The position numbers and the translations under genes were made by a program. The notes under the pieces are model-generated. The model was not told where the DNA came from and made no database searches. It saw nothing but the letters and a program-made list of their open reading frames with translations. Of a stretch of 64,000 nt of DNA, positions 26,944 through 36,793 are shown piece by piece. The stretch is from Palsa-504 sp963800415 (GTDB lineage Bacteria > Actinomycetota > Actinomycetes > Streptosporangiales > Streptosporangiaceae), in contig CAWDBS010000081.1 in the NCBI GenBank assembly GCA_963800415.1, positions 1-64,000 on the forward strand, in the 5' to 3' direction. How positions within the stretch are numbered: the stretch's first letter is position 1; each line of letters starts with the position of its first letter.

Positions 26944-28337
26944 TGACGGCGGACCACGGCGGCCAGGCCGGTGAGCGGCGGCGTGGCCTGCTGACCCTGG
27001 AGCAGTTGCGGGTCGCGGTCGCCGACGGCGAGATCGACACCGTCGTGCTCGCCTTCACCGACATGCAGGGCCGGCTGCAAGGCAAGCGGCTGGCGGCGGA
27101 GTTCTTCCTGGAGGAGGTGGCCGAACACTACTCCGAGGGCTGCAATTACCTGCTCGCCGTGGACGTGGACATGAACACGGTCGACGGGTACGCCATGTCG
27201 TCCTGGGACCGCGGCTACGGCGACTTCGTGATGGCGCCGGATATGAACACGCTGCGCCGGATCCCCTGGCACGACGGCACCGTCCTGGTGATCGCCGACC
27301 TGACCTGGCTGGACGGCGCGCCGGTGCTGGCCTCGCCGCGGCAGATCCTGGCGGCGCAGACGGCGAGGCTGGCCGAGCGCGGCTGGACCGCGATGGCCGG
27401 CACAGAGCTCGAATTCGTCGTCTACCAGGACTCTTATGAGCAGGCCGCGGCCAAGGACTACCGCGACCTGATCCCGGCCAACCAGTACAACGTGGACTAC
27501 TCGATCCTGGGCACGTCCCGGATCGAGCCGCTGCTGCGCCGGATCCGCAACCAGATGGCCGGGGCCGGCCTGTACGTGGAATCGGCCAAGGGCGAGTGCA
27601 ACCTCGGCCAGCACGAGATCGCGTTCCGCTACGCCGAGGCGGTGGCCACCTGCGACAACCACTCGATCTATAAGACCGGCGCGAAGGAGATCGCGGCCCA
27701 GGACGGGAACAGCATCACGTTCATGGCCAAGCCGAACGCTCGCGAGGGCAACTCCTGCCACATCCACCTGTCCTTGCGCGGCACCTCGGACGGCGCTCCG
27801 GTGATGGCCGGCGACGGACCGCACGGGCTGTCCAGGCTCGGCGAGCACTTCCTGGCCGGCCAGCTCGCCGCGATGCGCGAGCTGGCGCTGTGCTACGCGC
27901 CGAACATCAATTCCTACAAACGCTACGTGCCGGGCAGTTTCGCCCCCACCTCGGTCCGCTGGGGACCGGACAACCGCACCTGCGCGCTGCGGCTGGTCGG
28001 CCACGGACCCTCGCTGCGGGTGGAGAACCGCGTCCCCGGCGGCGACGTGAACCCCTACCTGGCCGTGGCCGCGATGATCGCGGCCGGCCTGTACGGCATC
28101 GACAACCAGCTGGCGCTCGAGCCGCCGATGACCGGCAACGCCTACGCCGACACCGCCGCCCGGGTCCCGCACACCCTGCGCGACGCCCTGGACCTGTGGG
28201 AGAAGAGCGAACTGGCCCGGGAGTCGTTCGGCGCCGAGGTGGTGGAACACTACGCCAACTACGCCGAGGTCGAGCTGGCCGCCTACGACGCCGCGGTGAC
28301 CGACTGGGAGCTGCGGCGCTGCTTCGAACGCTTGTAA
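26943..28337 (+). CDS. glutamine-synthetase-like gamma-glutamyl-amine ligase
   Basis: 464 residues of the GS-I fold. AGTELEFVVYQDSYEQ (metal Glu), GECNLGQHEIAFRY, FMAKPNAREGNSCHIHLSL (catalytic His) and RVENRVPGGDVNPYLAVAAM are present. The GNSCHIH form and the N-terminal DMQGRLQGKRL are typical of GlnA3/GlnA4-like ligases of polyamine or ethanolamine catabolism rather than true glutamine synthetase; no adenylylation-loop features were evident. The gene sits between an APC permease and an aldehyde dehydrogenase, with a PuuD-like hydrolase nearby. The exact amine substrate is inferred, not seen. Confidence 0.9.
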   Translation: MTADHGGQAGERRRGLLTLEQLRVAVADGEIDTVVLAFTDMQGRLQGKRLAAEFFLEEVAEHYSEGCNYLLAVDVDMNTVDGYAMSSWDRGYGDFVMAPDMNTLRRIPWHDGTVLVIADLTWLDGAPVLASPRQILAAQTARLAERGWTAMAGTELEFVVYQDSYEQAAAKDYRDLIPANQYNVDYSILGTSRIEPLLRRIRNQMAGAGLYVESAKGECNLGQHEIAFRYAEAVATCDNHSIYKTGAKEIAAQDGNSITFMAKPNAREGNSCHIHLSLRGTSDGAPVMAGDGPHGLSRLGEHFLAGQLAAMRELALCYAPNINSYKRYVPGSFAPTSVRWGPDNRTCALRLVGHGPSLRVENRVPGGDVNPYLAVAAMIAAGLYGIDNQLALEPPMTGNAYADTAARVPHTLRDALDLWEKSELARESFGAEVVEHYANYAEVELAAYDAAVTDWELRRCFERL

Positions 28338-28350
28338 GGGGTTTTTGCCA

Positions 28351-29735
28351 ATGTCTGTGTTCACCGTGCTCAACCCCGCCACCGAGGAGCCGGTCACCAC
28401 GGTGACCCAGGCCTCGGCGGAGCAGGCCGACGAGGCGATCGCCCGCGCCGCGGCCGCCCAGGCCGCCTGGCGCGCCGTCGCGCCCGGGGACCGCGCCCGG
28501 CTGCTCCGTTCGTTCGCCGCGGCCGTCGACGCTGCACGCCGAGGAACTGGCCGGGCTCGAGGTGGCGGGCTCGGGCCACCCGGTCGGCCAGTCCCGCTGG
28601 GAGGCCGGGCACGTCCGCGACGTGCTGCTGTATTACGCGGCGGCGCCGGAGAGGCTGACCGGGCAGCAGATCCCGGTGCCCGGCGGGCTGAACGTCACCT
28701 TCCACGAGCCGGTCGGCGTGGTCGGCCTCATCGTGCCGTGGAACTTCCCGATGCCGATCCTGTCCTGGGGCATGGCACCCGCGCTGGCCGCCGGGAACAC
28801 GGTGGTGGCCAAGCCCGCCGAGGCGACCCCGCTGACCGCGATGCGGATCGGCGAGCTCGCGCTGGAGGCGGGCCTGCCCGAGGGCGTGTTCCAGGTGCTG
28901 GCGGGCAAGGGCAGCGTGGTCGGGCAGCGACTGGTCGACCATCCCGCCGTGCGCAAGATCGTCTTCACCGGGTCCACCGAGGTGGGCCAGCAGATCATGG
29001 CGGGCTGCGCGCGCCAGGTCAAGCGGCTCACCCTGGAGCTCGGCGGCAAGAGCGCCAACATCATCTTCGCCGACGCTGACCTGGAGCGGGCCGCGGCGAC
29101 CGCGCCGTACGCGGTGTTCGACAACGCCGGGCAGGACTGCTGCGCCCGGTCCCGGATCCTGGTCCAGCGCTCGGTCCTGGACCGGTTCATGGAGTTGCTC
29201 GAGCCGGCCGTACAGGGCGTCGCGGTGGGTAACCCCGCCTCGGCGGCGACCGAGATGGGACCGCTGATCTCGGCGGCGCACCGCGCGCACGTCGCCTCCT
29301 ACGTGCCGGACGGGGCGCCGGTGGCATTCCGCGGCCACGCGCCCGACGGGCCGGGGTTCTGGTTCCCGCCGACCGTGCTGGCGCCGGTGCGGCCCGATGA
29401 CCCGGCCTACACCGAGGAGGTGTTCGGGCCGGTGGTGACCGTGACCCCGTTCTCCGACGAGGCGGAGGCGGTCACGATCGCCAACGACAGCCCGTACGGG
29501 CTCTCCGGCTCGATCTGGACCCGCGACGTGGGCCGCGCGATCCGGGTGGCCCGGGCGGTGGAGAGCGGGAACCTGTCGGTGAACTCGCATTCCTCGGTGC
29601 GGTACTGGACGCCGTTCGGCGGCTTCAAGCAGTCCGGCCTCGGCCGCGAGCTCGGCCCGGACGCCCCGGACGCGTTCACCGAGACTCAAGAACGTCTTCA
29701 TCGCGACGGAGAGAGTCCCAGAGTTGCCACCATGA
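28351..29735 (+). CDS. aldehyde dehydrogenase (two frameshifts)
   Basis: About 460 residues. Present are VGLIVPWNFPMPILSWGMAP, the NAD loop FTGSTEVGQQI, catalytic Glu in LTLELGGKSANIIF, catalytic Cys in DNAGQDCCARSRI and PFGGFKQSGLGRELG. An extra base near 28532 separates MSVFTVLNPATEEPVTTVTQ from LHAEELAGLEVAGSGHPVGQ. Another near 29685 makes the frame run on into the next gene; repaired, the end is TETKNVFIATERVPELPP with TGA at 29733-29735. That stop overlaps the SDR start as ATGA. It would oxidise the gamma-glutamyl aldehyde made in this cluster. Confidence 0.88.
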
Positions 29736-30493
29736 GATTCGAGGGCAGGACCGTCGTCATCACCGGCGCGGGCAGCGGGATCGGGCTGGCCGCCGCGCGG
29801 CGGTTCGCGGCGGACGGCGCGCATGTGGTGGCGGTGGACATCGACGACGCGGCCGGCGAGAAGGCCGCGGCGGAGACGGGCGGGCTATTCGTGCACGCCG
29901 ACGTGACATCCGAGGCCGGCGTGGCCGCCGCCTTCCGCGCCGCGCACGACACCTACGGCTCGGTCGACGTGGCGTTCAACAACGCCGGGATCTCCCCGCC
30001 GGACGACGACTCGATCCTGGACACCTCGCTCGAGGCCTGGCGCCGCGTCCAGGAGGTCAACCTGACCTCGGTGTACCTGTGCTGCAAGGAAGCGATCGGC
30101 TACATGCGCACGCAGGGCAAGGGGGCGATCGTGAACACCGCCTCGTTCGTGGCGGTGCTGGGCTCGGCCACCTCGCAGATCTCCTACACCGCGTCCAAGG
30201 GCGGCGTGCTCGCGCTGTCCCGCGAGCTCGGCGTGCAGTTCGCCCGCGAGGGCATCCGGGTCAACGCGCTGTGCCCGGGCCCGGTGAACACGCCGCTGCT
30301 GCGCGAGCTGTTCGCGGCCGACCCGGAGCGGGCGCAGCGCCGCCTGGTGCACGTGCCGATGGGCCGGTTCGCCGAGCCCGAGGAGATCGCCGCCGCGGTC
30401 ACGTTCCTGGCCAGCGACGACGCCTCGTTCATCACCGCCTCGACGTTCCTGGTCGACGGCGGGATCTCCGGCGCCTACGTGACGCCGCTGTAG
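29732..30493 (+). CDS. SDR-family oxidoreductase
   Basis: 253 residues. TGAGSGIGLAAARRFA binds the nucleotide, VAVDIDDA suggests NAD preference (Asp at the strand end), NNAG, NTASFVAV and YTASKGG form the active site, and FLVDGGISGAY ends the protein. ATG 29732 overlaps the ALDH stop. The apparent 640-residue fusion with the aldehyde dehydrogenase is an artefact of a frameshift. In a gamma-glutamylethanolamide route an alcohol dehydrogenase would be needed before the ALDH; this gene could supply it (inference). Confidence 0.88.
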   Translation: MRFEGRTVVITGAGSGIGLAAARRFAADGAHVVAVDIDDAAGEKAAAETGGLFVHADVTSEAGVAAAFRAAHDTYGSVDVAFNNAGISPPDDDSILDTSLEAWRRVQEVNLTSVYLCCKEAIGYMRTQGKGAIVNTASFVAVLGSATSQISYTASKGGVLALSRELGVQFAREGIRVNALCPGPVNTPLLRELFAADPERAQRRLVHVPMGRFAEPEEIAAAVTFLASDDASFITASTFLVDGGISGAYVTPL

Positions 30494-30499
30494 CCGGGC

Positions 30500-31702
30500 T
30501 CAGGTGCGCAGGGTGCGCAGCCGGATGGTGACGGGCATGGCGCGCAGCTCGGCCAGCACGTCCTCGCTGTACTCCGAGCCGATGTCGGTCAGCACGTAGC
30601 CGAACTCGTCCTTGGTCCGCAGCAGCTGACCCTCGACGTTGACGCCGTGCTCGGCCAGCACCCGGTTGATCGAGGCCAGCACGCCGGGCACATTGCGGTG
30701 CAGGTGCACCAGGCGGTGCGTGCCGCTGGTCACCGGCAGCGCGATGCCCGGCAGGTTCACGCTGAGCGAGGTGGCGCCCGAGGCCATGTACTCGGCCAGC
30801 TTGTTCGCGACGAACTCGCCGATGTCCTGCTGGGCCTCCTCGGTCGAGCCGCCGATGTGCGGGGTGAGGATGACGTTCGGCAGCCCGCGCAGCTCGGAGA
30901 CGAACTCGTCGCCGCGGCCCTTCGGCTCCTCGGGGAACACATCGACGGCCGCCCCGGCGAGGTGCCCGGACTCGATGTTGCGGCGCAGCGCCGCGTGGTC
31001 CACCACGAAGCCGCGGGACAGGTTCAGGAACAGCGACCGCGGCCGCATCGCAGCGAACTCGGCCTCGCCGAAGAAGCCGCGGTTCCCGTCCCGCCCGTCC
31101 ACGTGCAGGGTGACGGTCTCCACCGACTCGAGCAGCTCGGTCAGGGTCGAGCAGCGCCGCGCGTTGCCGAGGGCCAGCTTATCGGCGACGTCGTAGAAGC
31201 AGACGGACATGCCGAGGTTCTCCGCCAGCACGGACAGCTGGGTGCCGATGTTGCCGTAGCCGACGATGCCGAGCTTGCGGCCGCGCACCTCGTGGCTGCC
31301 GGCCGCCGACTTGTCCCAGTGGCCCGCGTGCATCTGGATGTTCTTCTCCGGCAGCCGCCGGGCCATGGCGATGATCTCGGCCAGCGCGAGCTCGACCACG
31401 CTGCGGGTGTTGGAGAACGGCGCGTTGAACACCGCGACCCCGCGCTTGCTCGCGGCGGCCAGGTCGACCTGGTTGACGCCGATGCAGAAGGCGCCGATCG
31501 CCACCAGGTGCGGCGCCGTCGTCAGCACGCGCTCGGTGATCTGCGTCCCCGACCGGATGCCGAGCAGGCTCACGTCGCCGATGGCCTCGATGAGGTCGTC
31601 TTCGCCGAGCGCGTGCGGCAGCGTTTCGACCTGATAGCCCTCCTTGGCCAGCCGCGCCGACGCGTCCGGGTGGATGTTCTCGAGCAGCAGCGCCCTCGTC
31701 AC
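30500..31702 (-). CDS. serA: D-3-phosphoglycerate dehydrogenase-like (SerA)
   Basis: 400 residues, the length of E. coli-type SerA with one C-terminal ACT domain. Visible are IRSGTQITERVL, FCIGVNQVDLAAASKRGVAV, NTRSVVELALAEIIAMARRL, the NAD motif GIVGYGNIGTQLSVLAE, FLNLSRGFVVD, VDVFPEEP and TPHIGGSTEEAQ (catalytic His). The ACT region is HRNVPGVLASINRVLAEHGV. The GTG start at 31702 has only a weak ribosome site. It ends 6 bp from the convergent SDR gene. It probably feeds serine synthesis; a link to the neighbouring glycine-yielding pathway is speculative. Confidence 0.88.
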   Translation of the reverse strand: MTRALLLENIHPDASARLAKEGYQVETLPHALGEDDLIEAIGDVSLLGIRSGTQITERVLTTAPHLVAIGAFCIGVNQVDLAAASKRGVAVFNAPFSNTRSVVELALAEIIAMARRLPEKNIQMHAGHWDKSAAGSHEVRGRKLGIVGYGNIGTQLSVLAENLGMSVCFYDVADKLALGNARRCSTLTELLESVETVTLHVDGRDGNRGFFGEAEFAAMRPRSLFLNLSRGFVVDHAALRRNIESGHLAGAAVDVFPEEPKGRGDEFVSELRGLPNVILTPHIGGSTEEAQQDIGEFVANKLAEYMASGATSLSVNLPGIALPVTSGTHRLVHLHRNVPGVLASINRVLAEHGVNVEGQLLRTKDEFGYVLTDIGSEYSEDVLAELRAMPVTIRLRTLRT

Positions 31703-31723
31703 CTTCAGTCTGCACCTTTCGCG

Positions 31724-34700
31724 CTAATTTCCCAGGTCCTGTAGGAGGACAGGGTTCATCCCCGTAGCCCGTTCCTTTATACCTAACGAGCCGTGGTGGC
31801 TGCCCCGGTCAGCCGACCGGGCTCCCCCGGGCTTGACGCGGGGCGGCGGGCCTGACGGGGTCGGCGCGCTTGACGGATCGGCGCCCGGGCGCTGCTCGCG
31901 CCCGGGGCCGTCGTCCCCGTCGAGGTTGCGGAGCCTGACCCGGACCTCGTCGGCAAGCGGGTGCGGGAGCCGGTCCAGGATGGCGACGGACTCGCGCCAG
32001 GCCGCCTCGGCGGCGGCCAGGTCGCCTTCGGCCAGCAGGGCGTCGCCGAGCCCGGCCAGCGAGTTGCCCTCGCCGAACGGCGCGCCGATCTCGCGGTAGG
32101 CCTCGATGGCCTTGGTGTAATGCACCTTGGCCTGGTCGATGTTGTCCAGGTGCAGGTAGACGTAGCCGATGCTGTCCAGGGTGTCGGCGGCGCCGACGCG
32201 GTGGCCGGAGTCACGGTGCAGGCTCAGCGCCCGCTGGCAGTGGGTCAGCGCCTGGTCGTACTGGCCCAGGTGGGCGTACAGCCAGCCGACCCCGTTCTCC
32301 AGGGTGGCCTGGGTCCACCAGTGCCCGACGGCCTTGAGCATCCGCAGCGCGTCCAGCGCGACGGCCAGCGCCTCGGGGTAGCGTTCCTGCTTCTCCAGCA
32401 TGCCGGCCAGGCCGTTGAGCACCACGGCCTCGTTGGCGCGGTCGCCGAGCTCGCGGAACAAGTCCAGCGCCCGGCGGAAGTTCGGGTCGGCCGCCTCGTA
32501 CGCGCCGACCTGCGACTGGACATGGCCGAGCAGGTGATGCGCGTGCGCCAGGGCGAGCGTGTCGCCCAGGCGGCCGGCCGCGGCCAGCGCGGTCTGCTGG
32601 GTCGCGGTGTAGTCCTGCCAGCGGCCGCGCCGGTTGAAGAACGGGCCGAGCGCCCAGGGGATCTGCCAGGCGTGGGTGTCGAAGCCGCTGGCGTCGGCGA
32701 AGGCGATCAGCGCGAGCAGCACCGGGACCTCGGCGTCGAACCAGGCCATCGCCTGATCCTTACCGGTCACGTCGGCGGGCAGCACGCCCGGCTGCGGGCT
32801 GGCCAGCTGCAGCGAGGACCCGGAACGGGCTGAACCGGTGCGAGGCCGTCATCGCCGTGTACAGGTAATGGTCGAGCACCCGGTGCGCCGCGGCCCGGCG
32901 CTCGGGCTCCGGGTCGTGCCGTTCGGCCTGGTCGGCGGCGTAGGCGCGGAGCAGGTCGTGGAACGTGAACCGGGCGGGCAGGTACTCGGCGACCATGTGG
33001 GTCCTGGTCAGCTCGCGCAGCGCGGCGCCCGCGTCGGCGCGGGCTATCCCGGCCAGGCTGGCCGCCGCCGACAGCGAGATGTCCGGGCCAGGATGCACCC
33101 CGAGCAGGCGGAACATCCGCGCCGCGGGCTCGGAGAGCTGGTTGTAGGACCAGGAGAACACGGCCCGCACGTTGGTCATCGCGTCGTCGGCCTCGAGCGC
33201 GTCCAGCCTGTGCCGGGCGTCGCGTAGTTCGGCGGCCAGTTCGGTCAGCGGGCGCTTGGGCCGGCCCGCGGCGCGGCCCACCGCGATAGCCAGGGCCAGC
33301 GGGAGGCGGGCGCACGCGGAGATGATCTCGTCGGCCGCCGCTGGCTCGGCCGCGACCCGGTCCTGGCCGAGCCGGCGGGCGAACATCTCATGCGCTTCGG
33401 CGTCGCTGAGCACGTCGAGCGTGAGCGGTACCGCGCCCTCGGCGGCCACCAGCCCGGTAATCTCGTTGCGGCTGGTTACCACGACCAGGGAGCCCGGCGC
33501 GCCGGGCAGCAGCGGCCGGATCTGAGCCGCGTTGCGCGCGTTGTCCAAGACGATCAGCATTCGCTTGCCGTCCAGCACGCTGCGGAACAGGGCGGACCGG
33601 CCCTCGATGTCGGGCGGGATCCGGTGCGGCGGCACGCCCAGCGCGTCCAGGAAGAACCGCAGTGCCTCGGATGGCTCCATCGGCGGAGCGGCCGGATCCA
33701 GGCCGCGCAGGTTGACATACAGCTGCCCGCCGGGAAACTTCTTGGCGACCTGACGGCCGAACCGGACGGCGAGCGCGGTCTTCCCCGTCCCCGCCGCCCC
33801 CGAGATGACCACGATCGGCACCGTCTGGTCGGTGCTGGCCTCGCCGGGGCTGGCCTCGCCGGGGCTGGCCTCGCCGGGGCCTCGGCGGACATCGCGGCCA
33901 GCGTCGCCTGCAGCATGCTGAGCTCTTCGCGGCGGCCGGAGAAGCCCGGCGCGTCGAGCGGCAGCTGGGCCGGCACCGGCATGACCCTGTCCTCGGGCAT
34001 GCCGGGGCGGAGGGGCCGCTGCCCGCCGTCGGGCGCGGATCCGGCTCCCGCCGCGTCTGCGTCCATCGTCACCACGGCCAGGCCGTCGGGGGCGGCCAGG
34101 GCGGAGTCCATGGTCAGCACCTGCTGGTGGATGAGGGACAGGTCACCGCCCGGATCGATGCCCAGCTCGTCGGCGAGCACCCGCCGTCCGTCCTGGAAGA
34201 CCCGCAGCGCCTCGGCCTGCCGCCCGCAGCGGTACAGCGCGATCATCAGCAGCCCGCGCATCCGCTCCCGCAGCGGATGGTCCGCCACCATGGCGGTCAG
34301 GTCGGGCACGACCTCCTCGTGCCGGCCGAGCGCCAGCAGCACGTCGGCGCGCTCTTCGGCGGCCGTGGAACGCAGCTCGCCGAGCCGGATTCGCTCGGTC
34401 TCCGCGAACGGCCCGGGCACCCCGGCGAAGGCGATGCCCCGCCACAGCGAGAGCGCGGAGTTGAGCGCGGCCACCGCGCCGGCCGGGTCGCCGGCTTTAC
34501 GCAGCTGGCGGGCCCGGCCCAGGTCCTGCTCGAAGGCAACCGCGTCCGGCTGGCCGGGCACCAGGTGCAGCACATAGCCGGCCCCGGACGAGACCAGGAC
34601 CCGGCCCGGACCACGCAGCGACCGGTTGGGTTCGATGACCCGGCGCAGGCCGGCCACGTAGGTGTAGATGCCGCCCTCGGCGCTGGCCGGGGGATCCTGC

Positions 34701-35005
34701 CCCCAGACGGCATCAACAAGTTCGCCCCGGGAAATCACCCGGTTCGCCCGCATCGCTAGGATGCCGAGTACAGCCTGCTGTCGAGGCTGCCCTACTGGTA
34801 GTTCCTGGTCCCCATACCAAGCCGTGACGGGACCAAGCACGCCGACGCGCAACACCACGGCTTTGCCGACCCTCCACTCGCCAGATGAACCCAGAGACCC
34901 GAAGGTCCCGCCCCCCTCCAGGGCCGGAGCTTCCTCATCAAGGTTACAGTGATTTGCGCTAGTCATCCAGAAGAAATCTAGATCGTCTAGAGACGGCCCT
35001 TTCAT
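31724..35005 (-). CDS. SARP-NB-ARC-TPR transcriptional regulator, AfsR-like (two frameshifts)
   Basis: About 1090 residues when repaired. Order: winged-helix domain (LRVGVLGPVTAWYGDQELPV), BTAD (GQPDAVAFEQDLGRARQLRK to DPGGDLSLIHQQVL), a Pro/Ala linker, NB-ARC ATPase (Walker A SGAAGTGKTAL; LIVLDNARNAAQIRPLLPG; RLPLALAI; FHDLLRAYA) and TPR repeats (AHHLLGHVQSQVGAYEAADP onward). A missing C near 33878 and an extra G near 32832 break the frame. The start is uncertain: ATG 35005, ATG 34966 or a later codon. AfsR-type proteins are usually phosphorylated activators of secondary metabolism. A 15-bp repeat sits in the linker. Confidence 0.85.
33836..33880. repeat. 15-bp repeat, 3 copies, in the SARP linker
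   Basis: The unit GGCCTCGCCGGGGCT occurs three times, with slight divergence at the ends, beside the frameshift between BTAD and NB-ARC domains. Repaired, it encodes Ser-Pro-Gly-Glu-Ala repeats. Confidence 0.75.
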
Positions 35006-35710
35006 AGTGGGTCCCGCGCCACGAGGGCGCCTGCGGCGCCGGTGGTCACGCCCCAAGCTCCGCAGGTCGGGCGCACCATATGCGCAGCGGCGCGGGGAGG
35101 CTAGCCATGGCGGCGAAGGGCCGGGATCGTTGCTACTGCCCGGGCTGCCGGGGTTTCTGAGGCCAAATGGACACTGCAATCACTTCGGCCATGCAAGCCC
35201 CGCCCGCAGGCCCTCGGCCCACTGGCGCCGCCGCCTAGGCCTCGCCGCCTAAAGCCTCCGGGTACCGCGTGACCTGGAGCCGCCGGCCCTCACGGCACCC
35301 CCCTCACTACTTGCCGTGAGGGCCGGCACCCTCGGCGCCGACCCAGAGGACGGCTATGGTCTAGCCGTATCTGGCTTCGTTGATCAACTAAGCGTCCGTT
35401 ACTGAATCGTTAGGCTATCTCGACCATTACTTCACTATTTGCTCAGTACGCCCGAGGTCGGGGCACCTAGGACGCCCAATCCGCGGCCGGGCGGGACTGG
35501 GGCGGCGCCAACGCGAAACCCGCGAGCGGACGCCGCACCGGCCGCCTGGGACGCAGTCCTCAACCACGGGCACGCCGGTATGGTAGAGCGCCTAACATAG
35601 AGCGCGGTACCCGGGATGACGGACTACTCCTGCGCGCCGACGCAGGTATGGAACCAGCAGATGTGCGGGCTGACCGCTAGCTGGCTGACGCAAGGGTTGG
35701 ACAAGCGAGC
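35006..35710. other. 705-bp intergenic region with strong hairpins
   Basis: This is the largest gene-poor stretch. It separates the leftward SARP gene from the rightward DUF929 gene. It holds a 16-bp perfect hairpin (35282-35327), a CGGCTA-TGGTC-TAGCCG dyad (35351-35367) and an unusually AT-rich section at about 35375-35450 that likely contains promoters. Open frames here have poor codon usage. I found no tRNA-like cloverleaf. Confidence 0.6.
35282..35327. terminator. long perfect hairpin, possible terminator or structured RNA
   Basis: GCCGGCCCTCACGGCA (35282-35297) pairs perfectly with 35312-35327 around a C/T-rich 14-base loop. It is more than 270 bp from either neighbouring gene start, in the middle of a gap between divergent genes, so it terminates no visible transcript. 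It may mark a small non-coding RNA. Confidence 0.55.
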
Positions 35711-36661
35711 ATGGGCAAGGCAAGCAGGACAAAGGTCGACACCAGCCGCAGGGAGAAGATCGCCGCACAGCGCGCGGCCGAACGCCGCGCCGAGCAGCGG
35801 CGGCGGATTCTCATCGCGTCGGGCAGCATCCTCGCCGTCATAGCGATCGTGGTGGCCTTCATCGTGATCAAGGCGAGCAGCAAGCCGGCGACGAGCGCCT
35901 CATCGTCATCGAACGGCCCGACCGGCGCCGCCCTGACCAGCGTCGTCGGCAACGTCACCAGCGTGCCCGCGAGCACCCTGGACAAGGTCGGGAACGGCAA
36001 CGGCGCGTTCACCGGCAAGATCCAGACCATCAAGCCGGCCGGGGCGCCGCTGACCGCCAACGGCAAGCCCGAGATGCTCTACATGGGCGCCGAGTACTGC
36101 CCCTACTGCGCGGCCGAGCGCTGGGCGATGATCGTGGCGCTGAGCCGGTTCGGCACGTTCTCGGGGCTCGCCACCGTGCACTCCGCGTCGGTCAACGGCG
36201 CCGGCAACGCCGAGCCTTTCCCGAACACGCCGACCTGGACCTTCGCCAACGCCAAGTACACCAGCAAGTACCTGACGTTCACCCCGGTCGAGATGCAGAC
36301 CAACATCCCGGACCCGTCCAGCGGCTCGTACACCAACCTGCAGACGCCGACCAAGGCGCAGCAGGCGCTGCTGACCAAGTACGACGCCCCGCCGTACGTG
36401 GACTCCAGCGCGGCCGGGTCGATCCCGTTCCTCGACTTCGGCAACAAGTACGTGAGCATCGGGGCCAGCTACAGCAACCAGGTGCTCGTCGGGCTCTCCT
36501 GGAGCACGATCGCCGCCGACCTGCACAACCCGAACAGCGCGGTGGCCCAGGCCGTGGACGGCACGGCCAACTACATCACGGCCGCGATCTGCAAGATGAC
36601 CGGCAACCAGCCGGCCAGCGCCTGCACCCCCACCGTCCAGTCACTGGAAAGCAGCCTGTAA
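35711..36661 (+). CDS. DUF929-family membrane-anchored thioredoxin-like protein
   Basis: 316 residues. A lysine/arginine-rich cytosolic start (SRREKIAAQRAAERRAEQRR) precedes one membrane anchor (ILAVIAIVVAFIVIKA) and a Ser-rich spacer. The extracytoplasmic domain has LYMGAEYCPYCAAERWAMIV, a CPYC thioredoxin-type motif, and GSIPFLDFGNKYVSIGASY, typical of DUF929. It is followed by a VKOR gene, and together they form an oxidase/reoxidase pair for disulfide formation (family knowledge plus context). Confidence 0.9.
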   Translation: MGKASRTKVDTSRREKIAAQRAAERRAEQRRRILIASGSILAVIAIVVAFIVIKASSKPATSASSSSNGPTGAALTSVVGNVTSVPASTLDKVGNGNGAFTGKIQTIKPAGAPLTANGKPEMLYMGAEYCPYCAAERWAMIVALSRFGTFSGLATVHSASVNGAGNAEPFPNTPTWTFANAKYTSKYLTFTPVEMQTNIPDPSSGSYTNLQTPTKAQQALLTKYDAPPYVDSSAAGSIPFLDFGNKYVSIGASYSNQVLVGLSWSTIAADLHNPNSAVAQAVDGTANYITAAICKMTGNQPASACTPTVQSLESSL

Positions 36662-36793
36662 ATCCTGAGGTAACTCTAAGGCTGCGGGTGGAGACTCGCG
36701 GGGTACAATCGGGCGTCAGGTTTGGGTCGCGTTGAGCACCCAGGGACCGCGCGCACAGCAGCAGCCGTGACACCACCGGAGGCGAAGCTCGGG

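Noticed and set aside
25851..28337. 828-codon frame that includes the GlnA-like protein
   Set aside because: The first ~360 residues are a shadow of the permease; the true start is ATG 26943 overlapping the permease stop.
28562..30493. Apparent 643-residue aldehyde dehydrogenase-SDR fusion
   Set aside because: An extra base near 29685 removes the natural ALDH end; the repaired frame stops at 29735 in an ATGA overlap with the SDR start.
35341..35460. Possible tRNA or riboswitch in the AT-rich gap
   Set aside because: A stem (CGGCTA/TAGCCG) exists but no T-arm GTTCRA motif, acceptor pairing or known riboswitch core is visible.
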